DNA of 64,000 nt from Podocnemis expansa (taxonomy: Eukaryota; Chordata; Testudines; Podocnemididae): NCBI GenBank assembly GCA_007922195.1, contig ML682007.1, forward strand, positions 14,190,954 to 14,254,953, written 5' to 3'. The position numbers and the translations under genes were made by a program. Position 1 is the first letter of the stretch, and each line of letters starts with the position of its first letter. The notes beneath the pieces were generated by a model. It saw only the letters and a list, made by a program, of their open reading frames with translations. It had not been told where the DNA came from and ran no database searches. Positions 1 to 11,156 of the stretch are shown here, in pieces.

Positions 1-378
1 GACAGTTTCTTCATAGCTTTCTCTTTATCTCTCTGACCACTAAAGGCCCAAATAAACAACCCCTTGGCTCAGTAAAACATCTTCCAAACCAGACCCATGA
101 GCATCTAGCCAGATGCATCATGGAGTCTCACCTTCCCCTTGGAACATCCATTGGTGATTGTTGCAAGACCAGGGTAACACAGCTGGACCAATGATCTAGG
201 TTCCTGTGCCAAAACACTTAATTTGAGTGAGCCAGCTATGCTAACGTCAAATTCAATGGGGCTGAGGACTTTGGGTGGTGGTGCCTGCTCCTCACAGGTG
301 GCGAGCAAAACAGTGGTGGAAAATCCCTTCGACGGCTGCTCTAGAGTTTGCCAAAACACAGAAACTTAGGATATTCTG

Positions 379-572
379 CAAAAGCAGCAAGGAGTCCTGT
401 GGCACTTAAAAACTAACACATTTATTTATTGCATTAGCTTTTGTGGGAAAAAATCCCACTTTGTCAGATGCTTTGAAGGTGGGGGAAGTCACAGAATGGA
501 TTAGTCTAAGCACCTCAGGACTCCTTGCTTCTTTTGCTGAACTAAACTAACCCAACTACCCCTTTGGAACTG
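379..572. mobile_element. Inverted composite turtle tRNA-Lys SINE (pair 1)
   Basis: The left arm (379 to about 490, + strand) begins with CAAAAGCAGCAAGGAGTCC and runs through the SINE body to CAGATGCTTTGAAGG. The right arm (about 505-572) is the reverse complement of the SINE head and early body: it reads CCCCTTTGGAAC at the outer end and AGGACTCCTTGC inside. Both arms share the variant AGCAAGGAG. The pair is flanked by the direct repeat GGATATTCTG at 369-378 and 573-582, which looks like one target-site duplication around the whole composite. Confidence 0.75.
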
Positions 573-1540
573 GGATATTCTGGCATCTTTTCCTGTCAGA
601 ATCTTTGGCTATCGCTCCAAATGGCTCTCTAAATTGAGATCTGGATCCTTCTGTCTAGATGGTACACTGGACATTGTTCTTCTGTTTCTTTTAGTAAGCT
701 GTGGATTGGAGAGAGTCTTTTAATGTTTTGAGGGGCGGGGATGTAATTAAAGAGCTGCAGTAACTTCTTTCCCCTTCTGTTGAAATCAATAACCTTCAGA
801 CATCATTAACGCCTGGGCTTTGAGTGCTTTTCTACAGGGAGGCGGGGAAAGCATACAGCCTAATCAATGGAGTGCGTTTTAACTGTGCTGCAAAGCAACT
901 CTTTTTGTTCCACAAGTTTAGATTGGGCTCTAATGACACATCAGTGCTATGAATGGGCATCTTGTGCAGCACTTCATAGAAAGGCCTCTCTTGCCTGGGA
1001 ATTGAGCTGACAATGATATTTTTTTTTGTTTCTGTGGGGGTGGGGAAGGATGTTCTTCCGAACCATGCTTGTTGGATCTGGCATGCAGCCAGCTGACCTC
1101 TCTCATACTGACTTGGTAGGGAGCCCAAACTACTGGGAACTAGTCAAGAGCTGAGGCAGGCTGATAAAGTCCTTATCCAATATCCTACATCTTTGTGCCC
1201 AACATCCCTTTCTCTCTCTCTCTGGCAGTAAGGCATTTTAATACATGACTACATGATTTCTTTTTGCTACTCCTGACACATGCTTGATGGTGGAAGAATG
1301 GGGGAGGCTGGGTGAGAGGGTGTTTCACAGAAGTGCCATATGTTAATGAGAGCTCATAAGAAATGTAAAATGCCAGGTTTTGGAGGAGGAGAGGAGACTG
1401 AGTCATCAGGAACATTTCCAGCAGAGAGAGTAGCAGTTTGAGCAGAAACGTACGCTGTCCCAAAGTTGTGACTAGTGTGGCAAATGTATGTGGGTAATAG
1501 GCAGTTTGTGGAGGAGGGAGGATGGATGTGTGTGTCCTGA

Positions 1541-1590
1541 TAGGTTTGAACAACACGATTCATACCCCGAGAGGTTTGAACAACACGATT
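1541..1590. repeat. Short tandem duplication, 30-bp period
   Basis: AGGTTTGAACAACACGATT occurs at 1542-1560 and again at 1572-1590, the second copy exactly 30 bp on. This is a local two-copy duplication. Confidence 0.8.
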
Positions 1591-1797
1591 TCTACCTTGA
1601 GAAGTTCCCTCAAAGTGATGTATATAAGTATATATCCATGCAAGCAAACATCTATTATTTATAATTATATTCTCTGTATGTATTTTGCATATCTGGTGGA
1701 CACAGGTGGAAAAAAAAGTCTCTGCTCAAACTGGCAATATTTTGTTGGTGGAAAGGCAATACCTGCTGTGTGTGTGTCTGAAATTCATTGTATGGAA

Positions 1798-2082
1798 AAC
1801 AAACAAGGAGACCTGTGGCACTTAAAGGCAAACAAATTTATTTATTGCATGAGCTTTTGTGGTGGCACGTCTAATGACTAACAAATTTATTTATCGTGGG
1901 AGCTTTCATGGGAGAAAAATCTCACTTCATCAGATGCTTTTCAAAGCATCTGACGAAGTGGGATTTTCTTGCACAAATCTCCTGTGATAAATAAATTTGT
2001 TTAGCTTTTAAAAATGCCACAGGACTCCTTGTTGTTTTTGCTGAACTAGGCTAACGTGGCTGCCTCTTTGGAACTTGTCATT
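1798..2082. mobile_element. Inverted composite turtle tRNA-Lys SINE (pair 2)
   Basis: The left side carries body sequence in + orientation starting AACAAACAAGGAGACCTG, with a second + body segment from about 1868. The right side (about 1943-2075) is a complete minus-strand SINE with body and head; the outer end reads GCCTCTTTGGAACTTG. The two tails meet in a near-perfect hairpin at 1925-1958 (16-bp arms, one mismatch, 2-nt centre). ATTGTATGGAA at 1787-1797 and ATTGAATGGAA at 2083-2093 (10 of 11 identical) flank the unit as a probable target-site duplication. Confidence 0.72.
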
Positions 2083-2729
2083 ATTGAATGGAAGTGACCC
2101 TTCCAAGTGAGTATTGCTTAAGTGTTCAGTACGCTTTGCGTTCGTTAGCTTGTGTTCTCCTTCCCCTTGGAAAGACACTTACAGTAAGTATTATTGTGCA
2201 AATACAGAATTTGAGAAAAAGAAGTCACTTGCCCAGGAACAAATCGCTGGCACAGGAGGAGGACATGCTGCTTGGGATTTTTTCATTGCCACTTTTTTTG
2301 TGTGTGTGGGGGGGGAGGGGGGGGGCGTTAATTTTAAAGTATAAGCAACAGAACAAGTTTCATGTGCAACATGACAAATGGATTTAGCATGACCTACTGT
2401 GGGCGGGAAGGGGGAGGGAATGAGGGGAGACTTGTACTGAAATCTGCACAGCTTGTTCACTTCAGCTCTTCTTTTTATGAATCATCCCTCCCTTTATCCT
2501 CCATGCGTGTGCGCTAACAGTCACAGGGGGAGCTGCCACCAAGAGAACTGAATCTATTTGCCTGCTGTTTTGCCTTGTATTCCTTCATCAAACTAGTAAT
2601 TGCTACACCTGTTTTTGGGACTGTTGCATGAAAAAAGCCTCAGCATGATCCTGAGCTATCTAGCCCCTTGATGGGTGTGTATGGCATTGCCTTGGGCTTG
2701 GAAGAGCAGAGTTCAGTTTTCTGCAACAG

Positions 2730-2865
2730 ACTTCTTGCAGGACCTGGGACTAGTGACATACTCTGTGCTTTAATTCCCATCCATAGAATGGATATTAGCA
2801 CTTCCTTGTCTCACAGAGATGTTGTGAGGATAAATACATTAAAGATTATGAGGCATTACCTTTAG
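2730..2865 (+). repeat. MIR-like SINE fragment
   Basis: The order CTGTGCTTTAATTCCCATCC, then AGAATGGATATTAGCACTTCC, then GAGATGTTGTGAGGATAAAT matches the well-known MIR core, where a 'cctcagtttcc' block is followed by an 'aaaatggggataata' block and a 'ttgtgaggatt' block. The element is old and diverged. Confidence 0.65.
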
Positions 2866-4879
2866 ATAGAAGAGTTCTTCTGCTGTGAGTTTGTGGCAGA
2901 GGAAGATGTTTGTGGTGGGTGGGCAGTGTGGACTGTAGTTTTTATACCACTCCCCCGCCTGCCAAAGAAAAAAAGAAAAGAGAAAGAAAAAGAAATTCCT
3001 GTGTCAGTCAGTGCCAAGCTAATTTCTCTTTCCAGTTTACGCAGAGTATACAAACCTCCAAACCATATGGTTTCTATGTGCTAAATGGTGGGTAATGCTG
3101 CACTGCATATAGGACCTGGGGATGTGTGTGTGAAATACAAGTGATCGGAAAAAGGCCACAGATGCCGTTTCCTCTGCCTTTAATTGCACAGAAACACATG
3201 GCTTTTGTCACAGGCTAATGGGTGTCATGGTTTAATCAAATAATGCACAAACTCTTCTTCGTGTGGTCTAACTGCTTATTTTAATGTTTTTACTTTCTAA
3301 AACGACTCCCCCAAATCTTTATTTGGGCTTAAAGAAAGAGCATTTGTCTTCTTCTGATAACCCATCAAGGCTTTTGAAGAGCTTGTAATAATCTGGGAGC
3401 TGTTTGTCCTGAAGCAGCTGCATATCATGTTGGCTGCTGACTTTTGCTCTCTGTTAATTTAGTGCTTTCCACAGAATACCTCTAGCTGAAGGGGGAAGTG
3501 AACTTTGTGCACAAACTTCAATGCGTATGTGTGGGGTGTAGATAAAGGAACGTCCCTCTGGATTACTGAATGTGTGACTTTGGCCTGCCAGTGTGTTTTC
3601 AGCTTTCCCCTTCATAAATGTTTCCAGCTTGACAAATTACATTCTAAAGCCAGAAATGCTCTGGCTTTGTTGCAGGCACAGAGTGAGTGCAAAGAACCCC
3701 TCTTTTTTTTTTTTAGTGGACTGTTTAGCTAGGCGAGTGGCTGGTGAAAGTCTACTAAATAAAACAAGGGCTTTTAAATATAGTTGCATACTATTTAAAA
3801 ATAAACGTTAATATTTTTAAATGCATAGTGCCCAAAATTGCTGGCTATGTCATAGATGCTGTCCTTGTGCCAAAGAATTTACAAAAGCTGTTACCATCAT
3901 AAGTTATATTATTACTCAGCTATGGTATAGTGTGTAGGAATGCATTTCAGGGCAGTCCTTCTGTTGGCGTTTGATACTTTGGGTGGTGTCATCATTCTGA
4001 TATATTTCACTTTCTGCAATCAGTATGTTCACTTGCTTGTGTCAGTGCTCATAGTGGCTTCTAATCATGCTCTGTTATTTTGATGAGGAAAGGACAAGGG
4101 AAACCTCCAGCTGAACCTCTCGTTGACTAGCCTGTGAGATGAACTTGGGTGTGTCTTTTTAAACAGTGTCCAAGCAGCAGACGTCCTTTGCTGTTTTTAG
4201 CAGAAGCCTCATCTTCTATGAATTGTGCCATCCTCAAATATTAGTTGCCTAGCAACAGTGTTTAAAAAAAAAAAAAGCCATGCCAAACAAGAATATTGCA
4301 CAGTGTGACCCTTCCTTCCTTCTGCTTCGTGGTAAAGCAATCACTTAGCCCATGTGCAGAAGAGGAGGAAGTAGTAGGATGACCTACAGCTTTTTCTTTC
4401 CAGTAATAGAAGAAATAAATAGAGGAGCTGGTTTCGCCCTTAGTTCCTGTCATTCGGTGGGAATAGACAGGTTTCCCAGTAGAATAAGTCAGTGTTGTGT
4501 TCATCCCAGTTGAGAAAACTAGTTAGTTTTAATCTACTCTAGGCCTGGTTTATCAGAAGAAAATGTCAGTGGTTTTCTACTGGTTTTAATAAGAAATAAT
4601 TTTGGTCTTCTGCTTGAAGGAGGACTGGATGGCAAGACAGAAAGGAAGCAATCTAACTTCTGACTGTAACAACTCTTGTAAATTCCTTGGCACAGGGACA
4701 GCATCTATGACGGGTGACAATTTTGGGCACTGTGCATTTAAAAATATTACTGTTGCTTATTTTTAAATGATATATAATTAAATTTGAAAGCCTTTGTTTT
4801 ATTTTTAGACATTTACCAGCATTTTGTGAATGAATGATCTGCTGGAGTGGTTCAGATACTCACATCACAAACTGACCAA

Positions 4880-5149
4880 GGGTATAGCTACACTACAGAT
4901 ATACATTCCTGGTTGACCCATGTCTGCTGGCTCGAGTGGCAGAGCTGTAAAATATGATGTGGATTTTTTTTGGCTGAGGCTAGAGCCTAGGTTGTGGGAC
5001 CTTGTGAGAGGGTGTATCCAAGAGACTGCGTCCCAGCCAAAGCCCAGTCATCGACATGGCTATTTTATAGACCAACAGCCTGAGTCCCATGAACCCAAGT
5101 CAGCTGACACATGTCAATCGTGGGTGTTTAATTACAGTGTTGACATACC
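4880..5149. mobile_element. MITE with GGGTAYGTCTACACT-type ends
   Basis: The left end GGGTATAGCTACACTACAG and the right end CAGTGTTGACATACC are inverted repeats of each other with few differences. The interior has no coding capacity, and near the right end it contains GGGTGTTTAATTACAGTGTTG. This is a non-autonomous DNA element; the superfamily was not assigned. Confidence 0.65.
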
Positions 5150-5450
5150 TTTTGCATTTTCTATTGATGTGTTTAGGGTTTGTATGGGTAAATTAGTGAA
5201 TGTCCCATTTGTTTTGTCATAGGATGGCCAGTGCAGTAAACGTATTCAGTTGCAAGAATGATAGGCTTTTGAATATGTTTGGATGTGCATGCTGTCCGTT
5301 TGTGAGACAACAGTTAGAGATGCCAAATGCCTAAAGCTCATGGAAATAATCTTTATGTGGCTGGTCGACTCAGTTTCCAAAGAAGACAATGGGACTGAAT
5401 CTGTGCAGCTTATTTCTTAGCTCTGGTCTATACCATGGCGTGATTTTGGT

Positions 5451-5556
5451 GGCAATCGGAGGGAGGTACACAAGGTATTTTAAGTACTTTGTGCATCTCC
5501 CTTCAATTGCCACTGAAAAGTACTTAAAATAACTTGTGTACCTCCCTTCAGTTGCC
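5451..5556. repeat. Long hairpin inverted repeat, 38-bp arms
   Basis: The arms at 5451-5488 and 5519-5556 are reverse complements with about four mismatches, sharing GGGAGGTACACAAG and ATTTTAAGTACT. The 30-nt loop contains a third, partial copy of the motif (CATCTCCCTTCAATTGCC). It probably belongs to a foldback or MITE-type element together with the hairpin at 5664-5707. Confidence 0.7.
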
Positions 5557-5663
5557 TATCATCTACTTATTGCAGTGTCTTCGGTGGGCTGAGTTGGAGG
5601 GAAACCCTTTTTTCTTACTCAGCGCTATGCTCTTTGCTGGGGTAGTCTGCCTTGGTCGACTTT

Positions 5664-5707
5664 CTGATCGGCTGAGTGAGTCTTCACAGACCCACTCAGT
5701 CTATCAG
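5664..5707. repeat. Second hairpin near 5451 hairpin
   Basis: CTGATCGGCTGAGTGAGTC (5664-5682) pairs with GACCCACTCAGTCTATCAG (5689-5707), about 15 of 19 positions, with a 6-nt loop. It is probably part of the same foldback element. Confidence 0.5.
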
Positions 5708-5827
5708 GGCGATCGATTTGACGGTAAATTTGTTGCTATCAGTGAAGACAAGCCCTTAGCTGTGAGAATTGGCATCATTAGCACCAGAGGTTCCTCTGGG
5801 GTCTCTCTGTTGATGGAGACTATAAAT

Positions 5828-5979
5828 TAGTAGATCTCAACCCATAGGCAGCTGTGGCCCATGTGACATCTCCAGGGCCATACAGGCAGTCCTAATATTA
5901 TGTGAATGTGGCCCACAGAAATTAACACCTGGGGAGTTGCATCTTCAGCCCATGATGGTAAATAGGTTGAGAAATACTG
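5828..5979. mobile_element. Small hAT-type non-autonomous element
   Basis: The inverted ends are TAGTAGATCTCAACCC and GGTTGAGAAATACTG. The interior resembles hAT miniatures with GTGGCCCA blocks. The 8-bp flanks are CTATAAAT (5820-5827) and CTCTAAAT (5980-5987), 7 of 8 identical. Confidence 0.7.
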
Positions 5980-8900
5980 CTCTAAATGCCAGAATGATAG
6001 ACAGTTTCTTCAATTTGTGTAGTTGTGGCATTGTGAGAGAACGCAGCTGGTTTTGGCACAGTTCTTGGGAAAAGTCCCTGAATCTTTCCTTTTTTTTGGG
6101 TTGGTGGTGATCTCTGAAGGCCCCTAGATGTTCTTATAGCTATAATAGTTAAAGGGAATAAAGGGAGATCTGTTATTTTCTTTCCCTCCCCCTGTAATTC
6201 TCAACTCATTATCTCAGTAAGGAGGGGCTGGTGATCCATGCCCTCTCTCCCATTTCCATAAACTGTCAGTTCCTTGGGAGGAAGAGGAGTTGGGCTGTTA
6301 CAGGGTATTGAAGGTGATGGCACTTGTATTTCAAATCCTATTGGATTATGGTGCTTACCCCATTCTGTAGTATACTGGTATTTGCAGAATATGCTGCAGC
6401 TATTCCCGTTGCAATGCAGTGAAGAGCATCTGCAGTAGGAGAGCTATAGCTTTCATAACCTCTTCTTGTTGTTTCCTTCTACTTTGCCTGAAGTTCATCC
6501 TGGGCTCTGGGACCTGTAGTCAAATATGGTCCTAGCAAACTGTTAGGCCTACTACCTAGACTCTTAGCTGAGTCTGCCAGGTTTCTCCTGGGGAAGACTA
6601 TACTGGAGGAGAAGGGTTTATTAGGTTTGTTTCCTAAGGTGCATCTGAAGGAAGTCTGCTGTGATTCTCCTGCTAAGTGCTAACAGCTGTGGAAAGGTAA
6701 ACTAGACTTCAACACAGTATTCCTGGAAGTGAGAGAAGTCACTTAAGAAAACAGACAAAACAATTAGTTCAAACTCTCAACCTACATTCACATTCATACC
6801 TCAGGCTCCAGAACTGTGTGTGTAAAGACCAGGCCGTGTTAAGGGTAGCATCCTTTCCTTCTCAGCAAACACAGCGGAGTCTTTGGTCGCCTGAAACAAG
6901 TATTTACTTGGGATAAAATGACATCTGAAACTTAATTTCATTTACAGGACACCAACCAACGTGTCATTTGACAGACTTCAAGTTGGTATTTGACAGCTGG
7001 CTTATTGGGGGCCCTCTAACTTTTACTTTAGAAAAATACTAGCCGTCTTTCAGAAACTGATTCATTCCTCCCCAAGTCAGGTTGCACCATGAATTGTTTG
7101 CTGTGATCCTCTTTGTCGGCGGGGGTTGAGTGGACCAGTCTACCGCCGGCTGTCAGAGCTGCTCCAGGTCACACCTGCCAGCAAACAGCCAGTGCGCGGA
7201 CTGCGTAAATACTCAATGGAGCCCAAGATCCTGGGCAGACTTGTGCCAGGCCTAGGCCCTAGAATGATAAGATTAATCCCCTATTAGAGACCGTGCTTTC
7301 ACTTTTGCCCACCTATCTAGCCAACAGCTAGATTATCATGCCTGACTCACTCCAGTGTGTAGCTTTTAAGTAGCCATATACTTGTCTGTTTTTTTAGATA
7401 ACTGATTACACAGCAGTTGAACTGTATTTCCACGAACAGAACATAAAGAAACTCCAAGTACTATGTCCATTAACGTTTTCTGAAACTACATGAGAGCAGA
7501 TGATAAATATGCAAATTAAATCTGTCAACAGGTAAAAATGCACTCTTAATTTGCCCATATCACCTATAGAGGGAGCTGGAGAAATTTTGGTTTCTGGAAG
7601 CTTCACATAAATTTGACAGATGCGTGTATTTTGTTTAGGGTGTGTGACTTTGTAGCTACTTAGAATTCAAAATGGGCTCAGAAAGGTTTCAGAATAAATC
7701 TCTGCCCAGTTTTTGGTTTGTTTAAGTGGATTCAGTTGTTGTCTTTGGAAAATGCCTGCAGCGATGACATTGCTGTGTTTTTGTATTTTTGTTTTCAGCT
7801 CCTCAATCCGGAAGGAGCGTTGTCTCTTAGCTAAACTAGGATTCCAGAGAAAGAGTTGGAGAGTCTCTTCTTTGGGGACGAAGTGTTACTTGTACACTCT
7901 GCGAGGGTTATTTCATTCTGGGGGGTACTTGACTAAATGAGGCAGACTGTCAGGTTACACATATGTTATGATTCAGATGCACCATTTGCCCTTCATGTCT
8001 ACAGGCAATTGTTGATTAGTCTGATTGTTTTGCGAATACACTGCTCACTTTGTCGTCTTGTATCCAAATCCCTGGCCTACAGAGATGGTGTGACAGCATC
8101 CAATACCGTACAAGCTACAGAATTTACTTTGGGCTTGCCGGCTGCTTTCATTATGTCTAATGGAGTTGTGATGTTTCAGGTGTCATGTATATTGAATGTA
8201 GATGAAAATATGCTATACTTAGAAGCTGGAGGCGAACAAGCCTGGGAGTAAGAAAGGAGAAAAGGCTACATAGTGGAGGAATAGGAGATACAGGTTGTTC
8301 TTGAAGAAGCTTTTGGTGAGGGAGATCCTACCCTGAGAGCTTTAACTTTCCATTTTTAAATTTTACTTGCTGTCTTAATAGCCCTGTTGCATAAAATGAC
8401 ATGGTTGTTTGCAGAGGCCGCTGAATGCATCAGTGGGGTGAGAGATGCTGTACTCAGTTGCCCCAAATCAATGAATGAGCCATTTCCAAGTTGCTAACTA
8501 GATGCCATGGTCATTCTAGTACTTGGGAGTCTGCTGGTTGCTCTCACTACCGTGCCTCATGATTTCTTACTCTCTTGCATTAGAAATGCAAACCTCACAA
8601 AGTAGGTTGGATATGTAGCATAAGCAATTGTAGGCACCTGTTTTGTGTGAACAGATACCATGAATTTCACATGTGCCAACATTTGATATTGGGAGCATGA
8701 TTTTTGAATTCTGAAATCTCATTTTTGTCTTGGAGGATTCTTTGGGTGTCAGGAATGCCTGATCATATGCATAAGCATAAAGCAGTAGTCGGATACTTTT
8801 GGCTGGCAAATGTATGCAAGTTTATAAATGAAATGAAGCTTATTTTCTACAGCATCACGGATAGTGTAGTTTCTTTGGCAGCTAGAAACACAGGTATGCC

Positions 8901-9324
8901 CATGAGCTAACAGGTTACTTTAAAAAAAATACTATTTTAATATCTTCTAGACAGAGTAGTACCTCGCAGTGCCACTGTGTACATCAACTCGTCAAGATAG
9001 TTGCTTGCTTTTATAACAGGCTACATAAAAAGCAGTAGCAAAGTCAGTACAAACTAAAATTTCATGCAGACAGCAACTGGTTTATGGTGCTGTAAGTATA
9101 ATATTTATATGCCAATCAATTTATTTTATAGTGGTATGATAAAAGTGAGAAAGTAAGAAATTTTTCTGTCAGAGGGTGCTGTGACATTTTTTGTAATTTT
9201 TATGTCTGATTTTGTAATAAAGTAGTTTTAAAGTGTGGTGAAATTTGGGGTTATGCTAGACAAATGAGACTGCTGAAAGGAGTATGGTAATTTGGGAAAG
9301 GTTGAGAGCCATTCTTCTAGAGTT

Positions 9325-9500
9325 ACCAGTGCTTTACAAACACTAATTAAGACCCTTACCACCTCTGTGAATGAGATCTGTTACACATGGGTAAACTGAG
9401 ACCCTGCGAAAAAATTTAGTGTGCCTAAGATTGCTTCTCAGTGCCTATGTGGACACTACGTTAAGAGACCTAAGAGTTCTGATTCCCGGTCCTCTATTAA
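9325..9500 (+). repeat. Ancient CR1-clade LINE/MIR-type fragment
   Basis: GTGCTTTACAAACACTAATTAAG, then a CACCTCTGTGAATGAGAT block, then ACATGGGTAAACTGAG and TTCTGATTCCCGGTCCTC. This order is typical of the widespread amniote L3/MIR-like repeat (tta-caa-a, cctctgtga, gggaaactgag, gattcccagtcc). Confidence 0.55.
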
Positions 9501-10069
9501 ATTCACCAGGCTCCTCATCGGGCTTTTAAAAGTTTTCTTGCCTTCTTGCTTTTAAATTTGTCCTGTGAAAGTTTCCCCCCCCCCACTTTTTTTTTTTAAA
9601 GGAGTGTTGCCTTCTCTTGTTGCTTCATTACGTTTCAAGAACATCTGATTTAAAGGATGAATATTGTGAGCTCTTGCCACTTAATGGAAGGGGGTTAATG
9701 TTGAATTTTAATACTCTTTCTCTAGAGTGTTTCTCAGTCATTGGTATTAACAAACCGTAAGTTTTATAGTGTGACTAAAACTTCCCCTCACAACTGCTCA
9801 GCTTTCAATCTCGATTGATGCTTGACTTGACAGTGTGTGATGCTGGTGTAGGGGAAGAAACCTTCCAAGCCTTATCTGTACAACCTAGAAGGGGATGGAT
9901 TGGGTGTGAAAGGTGCTAGTTCAACTCCTTCATTTATGAGTTCAGTTGTGTTAAATTTGGTCCTTGGCTAGAAAGGGTTAATGTGAATTGGTAAAGCAAG
10001 TCTGGGGGACAAAACCACAATAGGTGAATTTTTTGGTGGAGACAGGCCACTCTGGCTTTTACTATAGAG

Positions 10070-10279
10070 TAGGGGTCTCAAACATGTGGCCTTTGGGCCG
10101 CATGCAGCCTCTAAAGCTATTTCCTGCGGCCCGCAATGACACAATCATTACTGATATTAGCAATATTGTTGTATGAAAAGGCTTCAGTGGTGTGGCCCTC
10201 AGGCTAACATACTGGTCCTAATGCAGCCCTCTACTAGTCCTCACACAGCCCTTGTGGTGATTTGAGTTTGTGACCCCTG
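10070..10279. mobile_element. hAT-type non-autonomous element (GGGGTCTCAAAC family)
   Basis: The ends are TAGGGGTCTCAAAC and GTTTGTGACCCCTG. It is flanked by a perfect 8-bp duplication, CTATAGAG, at 10062-10069 and 10280-10287. Inside are GGCCGCATGCAGCC and GGCCCTCAGGCTAA, shared with the copies at 14040, 24817 and 56912. Confidence 0.88.
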
Positions 10280-10308
10280 CTATAGAGAGAGCAATTTTAA
10301 GTTTCTGA

Positions 10309-11156
10309 GGCTACGTCCACACTAGGAAAAGTTAGTTTGAATTTAATTTGAACTAATAAGTTTGAGTTTAGTTCGAACTAAATTTGAACTTACTAGTTTG
10401 AATTAACAACATGAGCTAACTTGAACTAACTGATGTTAGTTCAAATTAGTCCACATTGTTAATTTGAACCAACTGTCCTTAGTTCCAACTTAAGTTCAAA
10501 CTAAGGGTTAATCCTTCTCTACATTGTCCTTAGTTTGAACTAACAAACTAAGGGCTTAGTTCAAACTAATGGGCAGGTCTCACTAGTTCAGACTAAGCTT
10601 TCATGTGTTTGAATTAAGGAATTTCTTAGTTTGAACCAATGAAAACTTATTGGAGACCGGGGTGACGCTACACCTAAATATTCGGGGGGGGGTCCTGAGT
10701 CCCACTGACAGCTGGGGCCCTGATCTGTCCCCCCCCCCCCAGAGGTCCTTCAAGCCCTTCCCATCCCCCAGTCCCGCTGCCGGCCCCCACTACCCTGGGC
10801 TGACCCCCTCCCCTGCACTCTTTCCCCACTGGGCCAGCATGTCTGCCTCCAGGACCACTCCCCACATCCTTACCTGGCACCGGAGGAGAGAGGTGCCATG
10901 TCACAGGCTGCAGCCCCCAGCCCAGCCTGCGGCAGCTCCCTGCTGACCACGGCCCAGCAGCATTCCTTGCACGGGGACGTGATGGTGCACCCCTGTGCAG
11001 TTGATTGGCAGGCTACTCAAGGGGCTGCCCCTGAGTTTCAGGGGGGCTGAGGCCCCTTGAGCCCCCCCCCAGCTATGCCACTGGTGTAGACAAATACCAA
11101 ATTAGTTTGAATTAAGCCTCATTAATTCAAACTAACTTGCAAATGTAGACGTACCC
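10309..11156. mobile_element. Foldback MITE rich in TTTGAACTAA motifs, split by a hAT
   Basis: The left end is GGCTACGTCCACACTAGG and the right end GCAAATGTAGACGTACCC. Subterminal AGTTAGTTTGAATT and AATTCAAACTAACTT continue the inverted repeat. The left part (10309 to about 10650) is almost entirely alternating copies of TTAGTTTGAACTAA-like words in both orientations. A 426-bp hAT occupies 10658-11083. The element has no coding capacity. Confidence 0.7.
10658..11083. mobile_element. GC-rich hAT-like insertion inside the foldback MITE
   Basis: The inner block is much richer in G+C than the surrounding AT-rich MITE. Its outer ends are CGGGGTGACGCTAC and AGCTATGCCACTG. TTGGAGAC (10650-10657) and GTGTAGAC (11084-11091) match at 6 of 8 positions as a likely target duplication. 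The open frames in this block follow from its base composition and do not resemble a protein I know. Confidence 0.55.

Noticed and set aside
10650..10946. 98-codon proline-rich open frame on the + strand
   Set aside because: It lies inside the GC-rich hAT insertion, and its composition is explained by C runs.
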